Of a DNA stretch of 57,916 nucleotides, positions 14,491-21,055 are shown in pieces (within the stretch, counting starts at the first letter, position 1; each line of letters starts with the position of its first letter). The DNA is from Clostridia bacterium (lineage in GTDB: Bacteria > Bacillota > Clostridia > Oscillospirales > CAG-272). The stretch is from NCBI GenBank assembly GCA_017466375.1, contig JAFTUH010000025.1, positions 1 to 57,916 on the forward strand, written 5' to 3'. Made by a program: the position numbers and the translations under genes. The notes under the pieces were generated by a model. That model did no database searches and was not told the DNA's origin. It worked only from the letters and a program-made list of their open reading frames with translations.

Positions 14491-15847
14491 GAACGACAAC
14501 GTGGAAGTCCGTATTGAGGACGGGCACAAATACGCTATCCGCGATATCCGAGTGGGGGAGAATATCGTAAAATACGGACAGCCGATCGGGCACGCCACGG
14601 CGGATATTGCCAAAGGGGAGCACGTACATACGCACAATCTGAAGACGAATCTGTCGGGTAAGATTGAGTACGCATATGAGCCGGGGGAGGTCTATCGCGA
14701 GCGGATCGACACCGATCTCACCTTTATGGGATACGTACGGGAAAACGGCGACGTCGGCATCCGCAACGATATCTGGATCCTCGTGACGGTTGGATGTGTG
14801 AACAAGGTCGCGGAGAGGATCGCCCGACTGACGGGAGCGAAGCATTTTTCGCATCCGTTCGGCTGTTCGCAGCTCGGGGACGACCAGACAGTCACGCAGA
14901 AGATTCTCGCCGGCATGGTAAATCACCCGAACGCAGGCGGCGTGCTCGTACTCGGACTCGGATGCGAGAACAACAACATCGACGTGTTCAAGGAGGCGCT
15001 CGGTACATGGGATGACCGCCGGGTGAAATTTCTGAACACGCAGGATTTCGAGGACGAGATCACCGAGGGCGTGCGTCTTGTTGAAGAACTTAAGGCGTAC
15101 GCGGCGACATTTGCACGGCAGAGCGTACCGATCTCCAAATTGAAGGTCGGACTGAAATGCGGCGGCAGCGACGGCTTTTCCGGCATTACGGCGAATCCGC
15201 TTGTCGGCAGATTCTGTGACCGTCTCTGCGCATACGGCGGCAGCTGTGTCCTCACTGAGGTGCCGGAGATGTTCGGCGCGGAGCATTTGCTCATGAATCG
15301 GTGCGAAAGTGAGGAAATCTTTCAGAAAACGGTCGCGCTCATCAACGATTTTAAGGATTATTACACCCGCTACGGGCAGGTGATTTACGAAAATCCCTCT
15401 CCCGGAAATAAGAAGGGCGGCATTACCACGCTGGAGGAGAAATCCCTCGGCTGCGTGCAGAAGGGCGGACTCTCGCCGGTTGTGGACGTGCTGGATTACG
15501 GCGATCGGCTCACGAAAAACGGCTTATCGCTTCTGAACGGACCGGGCAACGATATTGTTGCCGTGACGAATCTGATGGCAGCAGGCGTGCACATGATCCT
15601 CTTTACGACGGGACGCGGTACGCCGCTCGGGACGGCTGTGCCTACGGTGAAGATCGCGACGAATGCCGATCTGGCAAAGCGAAAAGCGAACTGGATCGAC
15701 TTTGATGCCTCACCGATGCTGGAGGGAGACGATCCGACGGACGATCTGATTGCGTACGCGATCCGTGTGGCAAACGGCGAGCAGACGAAAAACGAGCAGA
15801 ACGGCTACGAGGAAATCTCGATATTCAAAGACGGCGTAACGCTGTAA
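14477..15847 (+). CDS. uxaA: Altronate dehydratase
   Basis: 456 residues joining the N-terminal SAF-like domain (GHATADIAKGEHVHTHNLK) to the C-terminal dehydratase domain with HPFGCSQLGDD, LGLGCENNN, LKCGGSDGFSG and a late FTTGRGTPLG. UxaA dehydrates D-altronate to 2-keto-3-deoxygluconate using iron. The ATG at 14477 gives the usual family N-terminus; an upstream TTG at 14468 is possible. It is coupled to uxaB by overlap. No kduI, kdgK or transporter lies in the window, so the pathway must be completed elsewhere. Confidence 0.94.
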   Translation: MLINKNDNVEVRIEDGHKYAIRDIRVGENIVKYGQPIGHATADIAKGEHVHTHNLKTNLSGKIEYAYEPGEVYRERIDTDLTFMGYVRENGDVGIRNDIWILVTVGCVNKVAERIARLTGAKHFSHPFGCSQLGDDQTVTQKILAGMVNHPNAGGVLVLGLGCENNNIDVFKEALGTWDDRRVKFLNTQDFEDEITEGVRLVEELKAYAATFARQSVPISKLKVGLKCGGSDGFSGITANPLVGRFCDRLCAYGGSCVLTEVPEMFGAEHLLMNRCESEEIFQKTVALINDFKDYYTRYGQVIYENPSPGNKKGGITTLEEKSLGCVQKGGLSPVVDVLDYGDRLTKNGLSLLNGPGNDIVAVTNLMAAGVHMILFTTGRGTPLGTAVPTVKIATNADLAKRKANWIDFDASPMLEGDDPTDDLIAYAIRVANGEQTKNEQNGYEEISIFKDGVTL

Positions 15848-15866
15848 AAAGGACCCTGCCTTTTTG
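15846..15866 (+). terminator. Terminator of uxaBA
   Basis: AAAAAGG-ACCCTG-CCTTTTT followed by G. Confidence 0.65.
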
Positions 15867-15889
15867 TTTGGCGTTTTTGCAAAGCCATG

Positions 15890-16080
15890 CTACTGGAGAA
15901 TACACCACCATTGTGGTGAGATCGGTCGTGTCGTGATTCCGTAGGAAATCCGCTGAATCAAACGTATCCGTGAGGGGGACCCGTCATGCGATGCTTCGCA
16001 AAGCGAAACTCAACGGAGTTGATACAGTCAACTCCTATTGACCACCTTTCGACAGGTTTTGCATGGCGATATATAACATG
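15890..16080. repeat. Non-coding region with several small hairpins, likely decayed repeat
   Basis: No credible gene. It contains CACCAC-CATT-GTGGTG, TTCGC-AAA-GCGAA and GAGTTGA...TCAACTC hairpins in close succession. The look is of a degraded dispersed element, but no second copy is present in the window. Confidence 0.35.
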
Positions 16081-16086
16081 ATGCAA

Positions 16087-16120
16087 AGAAGAAAAGCGAG
16101 GTGAACCTCGCTTTTCTTCT
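16087..16120. terminator. Strong terminator, mainly for the minus-strand gene at 16119
   Basis: A perfect 15-bp stem, AGAAGAAAAGCGAGG-TGAA-CCTCGCTTTTCTTCT, with T-rich tails on both sides. Confidence 0.8.
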
Positions 16121-16463
16121 ATTTTAGCCACCAACCATGGGAATCAATATATCCAAACCTTGCCATAAAGGGTATTAAAACATGTATTTGAACGGTTGCA
16201 GGAACGGTGATGCCTTTGTTTGTTAGTATTTCAAAAATTCTATTCTTATACTCGTCCATTAAATTGCCCCATTCATCAGCAATGGCACAAGCCGATATAT
16301 ATTCGGGAGAGCCTTCTTCGTGATCGTATTGATTATCCACAACACTCCAAAACTTATTATGAGTTATTGCATACGCATCTGCCAAATCTTGTTCGGTTGT
16401 TTTATCGAAAAAATAGTCTTTGATTTCAGCAGCACTCATATTTAGAATTGGTTCTTGTAACAT
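16119..16463 (-). CDS. Small hypothetical protein
   Basis: 114 residues, acidic and aromatic-rich, with no membrane segment or known motif. It is more A+T-rich than its neighbours. A GAAAGGAGG sequence lies 17 bases upstream of the ATG, too far for normal initiation. No other start codon fits the frame between them, so the true start is uncertain. Promoter-like TATAAT lies further upstream on the same strand. Its isolated position, strong terminator and base composition suggest recent acquisition. Immunity-type small proteins look similar, but nothing specific supports that. Confidence 0.6.
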   Translation of the reverse strand: MLQEPILNMSAAEIKDYFFDKTTEQDLADAYAITHNKFWSVVDNQYDHEEGSPEYISACAIADEWGNLMDEYKNRIFEILTNKGITVPATVQIHVLIPFMARFGYIDSHGWWLK

Positions 16464-16602
16464 ACTAAATACAGCAAAGACCTCCTTTCAATTTTTATTC
16501 ATTATATCACAACCAACTGAAAAAGTAAATACTGCAGTATAACTCCCCTCCATTTGCAGATACTAACATAGCAAATCTGTAAATCAAAGGAGATTTTCAT
16601 AT

Positions 16603-17151
16603 ATGAAAGCAACCGGTATTGTCCGCCGCATTGACGACCTCGGCCGTGTCGTAATCCCCAAAGAGATCCGCCGTACCATGCGCATCCGCGAGGGGGATCC
16701 GCTGGAGATCTACACCGACCGCGAGGGGGAGGTGATCTTCAAAAAATATTCCCCTATCGGAGAGATGGCGATGTTCGCCGCGCAGTACGCGGAGACGCTC
16801 TACAAGACGTGCGGGATGTCCGTCGTGATCTGCGACAGGGATGCCGTGATCGCCTGTGCGGGGATCCCGAAGAAGGAGTACACCGACCGCAAGCTCTCGG
16901 CGGAGCTCGAAAAGATCATCGAGGGGCGGACGCTCTACACCGCCGACGGGCAGGAGGATGTTCCCGTGGTGGACGGTGCGCCGTGCCTTGTCAGCTGTGC
17001 GATGCCGATCATCACAGAGGGCGATATCACGGGATGTGTTGCGTCCGTCTTCACGAAAACCGGGGACGCGGCACAGCTGATGAACGCGGAGCTGGAGACG
17101 AAGCTGATTCAAACGGCGGCAGGCTTCCTCGGCAGACAGCTGGAAGGGTAA
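16603..17151 (+). CDS. spoVT: Stage V sporulation protein T (AbrB-type regulator)
   Basis: 182 residues, the usual SpoVT length. Residues 1-50 are the AbrB swapped-hairpin DNA-binding domain (MKATGIVRRIDDLGRVVIPK, then EIRRTMRIREGDPLEIYTD). Residues 55-180 form the GAF-like domain. SpoVT is a forespore-specific regulator of sigma-G-dependent genes, so the organism very likely sporulates. ATG follows AAAGGAGATTTTCATAT. A terminator follows the stop. Confidence 0.95.
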   Translation: MKATGIVRRIDDLGRVVIPKEIRRTMRIREGDPLEIYTDREGEVIFKKYSPIGEMAMFAAQYAETLYKTCGMSVVICDRDAVIACAGIPKKEYTDRKLSAELEKIIEGRTLYTADGQEDVPVVDGAPCLVSCAMPIITEGDITGCVASVFTKTGDAAQLMNAELETKLIQTAAGFLGRQLEG

Positions 17152-17157
17152 AAAAGA

Positions 17158-17188
17158 AGCGCGCGGGCGATCGGTCCGTGCGCTTTTT
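17158..17188 (+). terminator. Terminator of spoVT
   Basis: AGCGCGCGGGC-GATC-GGTCCGTGCGCTTTTT with one bulged pair. Confidence 0.75.
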
Positions 17189-17196
17189 GTGTGGAT

Positions 17197-17760
17197 TCAG
17201 TTTGCGTTTTCAAGGCGATAGATTTTTGCTGGATAGATCATCTCAACCGCATCGGGCTGTGCGTCGTAGGACACGAGATAAAACGGATCTCCCGGGGAGG
17301 AAAAGTCAATGGTGCTTTCAAGCCTTGTTCCGCGGAGAGCAGTTTCGTGAATCCTGTACTGCCTGCCGCTTTCAAAGGAGAAAACGATTTGACAGGAGTA
17401 GTGGCGGCGGATGCTTTTTATGGTTCGTTCGTTGACGGACACCAGCCGATCTTCGCGAATGGAGAACGCGCCGTTTTCGAGAGCCTTTCGTTGTTTTCTG
17501 GAGGGCAGCAAAGTGCGAACGGTTATTCCCACTGCGCACAGAGCAGCGGCGCCGAACAAAACGTCGCCAGCGATGAACACCCACGGGGCAGAGTGCATTG
17601 TTTTCAATAGCAGGCGTATGCAGAGATACGGCAGCAAAAGATAAATAAGAATCGCAAACAGTGCCAGAAAGCTTTCAAAGACAGACCGTTTCCGTGCTTT
17701 TTCCAGCTCTGCGCGGAGACTGTCTTTCGTGAGGCGTTCGCGTTCGTCGGTTTTGTGCAT
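17197..17760 (-). CDS. Hypothetical protein with two membrane helices
   Basis: 187 residues. A charged N-terminal helix (residues 1-28) is followed by two membrane segments (about 30-50 and 58-80), then a roughly 100-residue soluble domain with KSIRRHYSCQIVFSFESGR and ETALRGTRLESTIDFSSPGD. It resembles small PH-like membrane proteins but matches no family I can name. The start at 17760 (MHKTDERE) has AAAGGAAT 8 bases upstream, and a consensus promoter lies at 17794-17822. It is monocistronic and converges on spoVT. Confidence 0.7.
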   Translation of the reverse strand: MHKTDERERLTKDSLRAELEKARKRSVFESFLALFAILIYLLLPYLCIRLLLKTMHSAPWVFIAGDVLFGAAALCAVGITVRTLLPSRKQRKALENGAFSIREDRLVSVNERTIKSIRRHYSCQIVFSFESGRQYRIHETALRGTRLESTIDFSSPGDPFYLVSYDAQPDAVEMIYPAKIYRLENAN

Positions 17761-17793
17761 GCGGCGGATTCCTTTCATGGATGGATTTGGATC

Positions 17794-17822
17794 AGTATAG
17801 CATATTAGCGGTGGTTTGTCAA
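17794..17822 (-). promoter_or_regulatory. Promoter for the hypothetical gene at 17197
   Basis: On the minus strand: TTGACA, 17 nt and TATACT. Confidence 0.75.
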
Positions 17823-17840
17823 GAAAAGGGAAGAGGCGCA

Positions 17841-17917
17841 GTCCCGTTCACAAAGAAAAAGAGAAGCTCAAGCCTAAAGGCTTAACCTTCTATTTTTGGT
17901 GAGGAAAACGGGACTTG
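17841..17917 (-). repeat. Duplicated tRNA-Leu 3' end plus terminator (distal copy)
   Basis: This 77-bp block repeats 17988-18065 with only two or three differences. On the minus strand it reads the last roughly 17 nt of tRNA-Leu (CAAGTCCCGTTTTCC), ACC, then the same terminator hairpin. It stops matching tRNA-Leu upstream of the T loop, so it is a 3'-end copy, not a tRNA. Confidence 0.85.
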
Positions 17918-17945
17918 CCCCGCTGCGGCGGGAGCGGTGCCGCGG

Positions 17946-17970
17946 GAAAACAGTCCACCGGACTGTTTTC
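17946..17970 (-). repeat. GGT-triloop hairpin repeat, copy C
   Basis: GAAAACAGTCC-ACC-GGACTGTTTTC is a perfect 11-bp stem (GGT triloop on the minus strand). It is enclosed by a further GCCGCG...CGCGGC pairing. It lies in the 70-bp spacer between the two tRNA-Leu 3'-end copies. Confidence 0.85.
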
Positions 17971-18000
17971 TGACACGCGGCCTTCAAGTCCCGTTCACAA

Positions 18001-18044
18001 AGAAAAAGAGAAGCTCAAGCCTAAAGGCTTAACCTTCTCTTTTT
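18001..18044 (-). terminator. Terminator of tRNA-Leu
   Basis: On the minus strand: AAAAAGAGAAG...CTTCTCTTTTT, with an inner AAGCC-TTT-GGCTT stem. Confidence 0.85.
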
Positions 18045-18046
18045 GG

Positions 18047-18128
18047 TGCGGAAAACGGGACTTGAACCCGTACGGTGTGAACCACACGCCCCTCAAACGT
18101 GCGCGTCTGCCTGTTCCGCCACTTCCGC
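18047..18128 (-). tRNA. tRNA-Leu (anticodon GAG)
   Basis: A class II tRNA. The acceptor GCGGAAG pairs with TTTCCGC (one G-T). The D arm starts at TGGCGG, the anticodon arm is CACGT-TTGAGGG-GCGTG with anticodon GAG, a long variable arm follows, and the T arm is ACGGG-TTCAAGT-CCCGT. CCA is encoded at 18044-18046. A consensus promoter lies at 18161-18189. Its 3' end and terminator are duplicated 150 bp downstream. Confidence 0.95.
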
Positions 18129-18160
18129 GTATTCCTCGGTGTTCCCTCGGAACGGTTAAT

Positions 18161-18189
18161 AGTATACTACATTTCAATCCGTTTGTCAA
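18161..18189 (-). promoter_or_regulatory. Promoter of tRNA-Leu
   Basis: On the minus strand: consensus TTGACA, 17 nt and TATACT, about 32 bp upstream of the tRNA. Confidence 0.85.
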
Positions 18190-18253
18190 GCGTTATTTTC
18201 AAAAAACTCCGCAAATTTCGAAAAAAATTTTTCTCCTCTGCGGAGTTCCGTCT

Positions 18254-18955
18254 TTACACCGATTCAATCGCGCAGAGAACCGTCTCCAGTGCGATGATTT
18301 TTGCGATCCGATTTGCTTTATTGGACTTCTTTCTCAGGATCATCGTCGCTTCAATACCGATGTGATTCACAATGCCCGTGCGCGGCGGGGTGATCTCAAT
18401 CTCGCAGAGCTTGTGCTCGTTTACCAGCGTATCCATCAGCGCATTCAGTTTTGCCGCATCCGTGCACTCGATGTAGATTTTGATGTTGTACTTGCCGTGC
18501 TTGCCCGATCTCTCAAACGTCGTCAGCAGACCGAACGAGAACATCGCGATCAGTGCCGCGATCAGTGCGCCCCAGTAGAAGCCGATGCCGCAGGCGATGC
18601 CGATTGCTGCCGTTGCCCACAGTCCGGCGGCCGTGGTCAGTCCTGTGACCATCGTCTTTCCGCGCACGAGGATCGTGCCTGCGCCGAGAAAACCGATGCC
18701 CGATACGACCTGTGCCGCGATACGCAGCGGATCTGCGCCGGTGTATCCGAGGCTTTCGGTTGCGTAAATACCGACCATCACAGTCAATGCCGATCCGATA
18801 CAGACGAGAATGTGCGTGCGCAGACCTGCCGCGCGACCGCGGAATCCACGCTCAAACCCGATCGCACCGCTGAGGAGCGTGGCGATGAGTAAGCGGAAAG
18901 CAATCGTCTCAAATCGGAGCGGAGAGGAAAAAAGAATACCTTCCAAAGTCTCCAT
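18254..18955 (-). CDS. MgtC/SapB-family membrane protein
   Basis: 233 residues with four or five membrane helices in the first 145, including LLSGAIGFERGFRGRAAGLR, VVSGIGFLGAGTI and GLTTAAGLWATAAIGIACG, which define the family. An ACT-like cytoplasmic domain of about 85 residues follows (YNIKIYIECTDAAKLNALMD). MgtC-type proteins affect membrane potential, Mg2+ homeostasis and acid tolerance. ATG follows GGAGGCTCTT. Its promoter at 18985-19013 diverges from rplS. Confidence 0.93.
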   Translation of the reverse strand: METLEGILFSSPLRFETIAFRLLIATLLSGAIGFERGFRGRAAGLRTHILVCIGSALTVMVGIYATESLGYTGADPLRIAAQVVSGIGFLGAGTILVRGKTMVTGLTTAAGLWATAAIGIACGIGFYWGALIAALIAMFSFGLLTTFERSGKHGKYNIKIYIECTDAAKLNALMDTLVNEHKLCEIEITPPRTGIVNHIGIEATMILRKKSNKANRIAKIIALETVLCAIESV

Positions 18956-18984
18956 AAGAGCCTCCTTATTATAAAATAATGTAT

Positions 18985-19013
18985 ATTATAGCATAGTGCC
19001 GCAGGGAAAGCAA
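18985..19013 (-). promoter_or_regulatory. Promoter of the MgtC-family gene
   Basis: On the minus strand: TTGCTT, 17 nt and TATAAT. Confidence 0.6.
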
Positions 19014-19069
19014 GAATTTTTTGCATTTTTGCCTATTTTGTGCAAAGAATAAAATTTTTCGCAAAACCC

Positions 19070-19098
19070 TTGCATATTGAAAAAAAGTATGCTATAAT
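19070..19098 (+). promoter_or_regulatory. Promoter of rplS
   Basis: TTGCAT, 17 nt and TATAAT. Confidence 0.75.
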
Positions 19099-19104
19099 AA
19101 TCTG

Positions 19105-19175
19105 CGTGTGTAAGCACGAATACGGAACAGTCCTCTGCGAAGCTCCGCACGAATGTTCTATGACTGGAAAGGAGT
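19105..19175 (+). promoter_or_regulatory. Possible L19 autoregulatory leader
   Basis: The 5' leader between promoter and rplS can fold into GTG...CAC, then an outer GAACA...TGTTC stem enclosing TGCG-AAGCTC-CGCA just before the RBS. Ribosomal-protein leaders that bind L19 are known in Firmicutes. I cannot confirm this one matches the described consensus. Confidence 0.4.
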
Positions 19176-19181
19176 CGTATC

Positions 19182-19523
19182 ATGAATAAGATCGACGCTT
19201 TTGTAAATGAGCAGCTGAAGGAAACCGTCCCTGCCTTCAACATCGGTGACACCGTACGTGTTCACAACAAGATCAAAGAGGGAACCCGTGAGAGAATCCA
19301 GATGTTTGAAGGTACCGTTATCGCCCGTCACGGCGGCGGCATCTCCGAGACCTTCACCGTTCGTCGTGTTACCTACGGTGTCGGCGTGGAGAAGACCTTC
19401 CCGCTGCACTCTCCCAACGTTGACGGCATCGATGTGATCCGTCGCGGTAAGGTTCGCCGCGCAAAGCTCTACTACCTGAGAGACAGAGTCGGCAAGGCGT
19501 CCAAGGTCAAGGAAAAGATCTAA
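19182..19523 (+). CDS. rplS: 50S ribosomal protein L19
   Basis: 113 residues, full length. It contains [55 protein letters not shown] and [20 protein letters not shown]19 sits at the 30S-50S interface. ATG follows GGAAAGGAGTCGTATC. In most Firmicutes rplS follows trmD; here trmD-rimM is 5.5 kb away on the opposite strand. Confidence 0.98.
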   Translation: MNKIDAFVNEQLKETVPAFNIGDTVRVHNKIKEGTRERIQMFEGTVIARHGGGISETFTVRRVTYGVGVEKTFPLHSPNVDGIDVIRRGKVRRAKLYYLRDRVGKASKVKEKI

Positions 19524-19533
19524 AGCAAAGCAC

Positions 19534-19563
19534 GGCAGACTCGTACCGAGTCTGCCTCTTTGT
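19534..19563 (+). terminator. Terminator of rplS
   Basis: GGCAGACTCG-TAC-CGAGTCTGCC then TCTTTGTTTTTT. Confidence 0.85.
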
Positions 19564-19589
19564 TTTTTACTACAAATCAGGAGGCTTTT

Positions 19590-20729
19590 ATGGATTTCAA
19601 TTTCTTTATGCCTACGAAGGTTTTCACGGGCGCGCATGCGATTGCGGATCATGTTTCGGAGATCGCACTCGGTAAGCACGCGCTGATCGTTACGGGCAAA
19701 AACTCCGCGCGTGTCAGCGGTGCGCTCGGCGATGTGACGGAGGCGCTTGATAAAGCAGGAATCGGCTATACCGTATACGATCGCGTGACGGAGAATCCGC
19801 CTGTGGAGATGTGCCATGCGGGCGGAGCGATCGCGCGTGAGGTCGGTGCGGATTTCGTCATCGGTATCGGCGGCGGCTCTGCAATCGATACAGCCAAGGC
19901 GATCGCGGCGTATGCCGTTTGCCCCGATGCGGCTCCTGCCGATATTTTTGATGTGAAGCTGTCCGCATCCGGCATGCTGCCGATCGTTGCTGTCCCTACG
20001 ACGGCCGGCACCGGCTCGGAGGCGAATCCGTACTCCGTTCTTACGATGCCCGGCGGTATCCAGAAAAAGACGTTCAAGCCGATCCCCGGCGGATACCCGC
20101 GCGTCGCTTTCGTCGATCCGCGCTATACGTATTCGCTGAATGAGGATTACACCGTTTCCACCGCGCTGGATGCGTTCTCCCATGCGCTGGAATCGTTCCT
20201 TTCGCCCAAATCGAACGAGTCGTCCGAGATGCACGCGCTGTTTGCCGCACGTCAGATCTGGGATGTCCTCTTCCGCGGTGCGGACAGCGAGGGCGAAACA
20301 GATGCGGGTGGATTTACTCCCGTACAGCGTGAGCGGCTGAGCCTCGCCGCCCTTGCCGCAGGAATCGCGATCAATAAAACGGGCACGGGCTTCCCGCATC
20401 CGCTCGGATACAGCATTACGCTTGCGGACGGTATCCCGCACGGACGTGCCTGCGGTGCGTTTGCTGGCGCGTACATTGTTTATAATATGCGCACCGCGCT
20501 TGGTGAGCGCAAGCTGATGCGTTTTGCTGCGTATCTCGGCACGTCTCCCGGAGAGATGGCACGCCGTATCCCGATGAAGGCGGACGTCAAGCTGTCCTTC
20601 ACGCATGAGGAGATCGATACGCACGTCAACAATATTGCGCTGTCGGGAAGCATGACCAATTCCCCCTACCTTTTGTCGCATGAAGAGATCATTATGATCT
20701 ATTCCACCCTGTTCGGCGAACAGCATTAA
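19590..20729 (+). CDS. Iron-containing alcohol dehydrogenase
   Basis: 379 residues of the group III (Fe-ADH/glycerol dehydrogenase-like) family. The N-terminal Rossmann part includes DFVIGIGGGSAIDTAKAIA and VPTTAGTGSEANPYSV. Metal ligands fall in DAFSHALESF and GFPHPLGYSI...GIPHGRAC. It oxidises alcohols or reduces aldehydes with NAD(P); the substrate is not predictable. The start is ATG at 19590 behind CAGGAGGCTTTT, not the in-frame ATG at 19560, which lies inside the rplS terminator. It has no obvious promoter of its own and may rely on read-through. Confidence 0.93.
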   Translation: MDFNFFMPTKVFTGAHAIADHVSEIALGKHALIVTGKNSARVSGALGDVTEALDKAGIGYTVYDRVTENPPVEMCHAGGAIAREVGADFVIGIGGGSAIDTAKAIAAYAVCPDAAPADIFDVKLSASGMLPIVAVPTTAGTGSEANPYSVLTMPGGIQKKTFKPIPGGYPRVAFVDPRYTYSLNEDYTVSTALDAFSHALESFLSPKSNESSEMHALFAARQIWDVLFRGADSEGETDAGGFTPVQRERLSLAALAAGIAINKTGTGFPHPLGYSITLADGIPHGRACGAFAGAYIVYNMRTALGERKLMRFAAYLGTSPGEMARRIPMKADVKLSFTHEEIDTHVNNIALSGSMTNSPYLLSHEEIIMIYSTLFGEQH

Positions 20730-20771
20730 GAGCATTTTGCGGATTCCGGTAAAGAAAAATGCGTTTTCCTA

Positions 20772-20799
20772 TTGATTTTTTCAAAATCTGTGGTATAAT
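20772..20799 (+). promoter_or_regulatory. Promoter of the CorC-type exporter transcript
   Basis: TTGATT, 16 nt and TATAAT. It produces a leader of about 250 nt. Confidence 0.65.
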
Positions 20800-20805
20800 C
20801 ATAGG

Positions 20806-21050
20806 GAGCACGGATCTTTCCGCGCCGGAGTTCGCACTACGCGTAAATTTTTTTGGAGGATATATGACAGACCCGGACAGTTGTTGCCCCTCTGCCAACA
20901 CGAAGAGAATAGTTCCCGGCACAGCTTGCGACCGTATGGATTTGGTCACAGGCGGTGCTTTTTTGCATTTTTTCCTTTTCAGTCCCGGCGATGCAGTGGG
21001 AAATTAAAGAATGATCGCAGGAATTTTGGGACAATGATTATAAGGAGAAA
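20806..21050 (+). promoter_or_regulatory. Long structured leader of the CorC/HlyC gene, candidate riboswitch or attenuator
   Basis: A 250-nt leader precedes the metal-exporter gene. It contains an imperfect intrinsic terminator at about 20919-20966: GGCACAGCTTGCGACC pairs with GGTCACAGGCGGTGCT across GTATGGATTT, followed by TTTTTT. An upstream C/G-rich part (CCCGGACAG...TTCCCGG) could be a ligand-binding domain. The leader also has GGAGGATAT in front of ATG at 20863, opening a 47-codon frame (to 21007) that runs through the terminator. I compared it by eye with M-box, yybP-ykoY, T-box, FMN and TPP consensus elements and it fits none. Confidence 0.4.
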
Positions 21051-21055
21051 ATGAA

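Noticed and set aside
19158..20735. A 525-codon minus-strand frame over rplS and the alcohol dehydrogenase
   Set aside because: Both plus-strand genes are clear. The antisense product is Arg-rich low-complexity without any motif.
20863..21007. A real 47-residue gene in the CorC leader
   Set aside because: The RBS is good, but the frame runs through the terminator stem and T-run and the peptide has no recognisable features. I kept it as part of the leader finding rather than as a gene.
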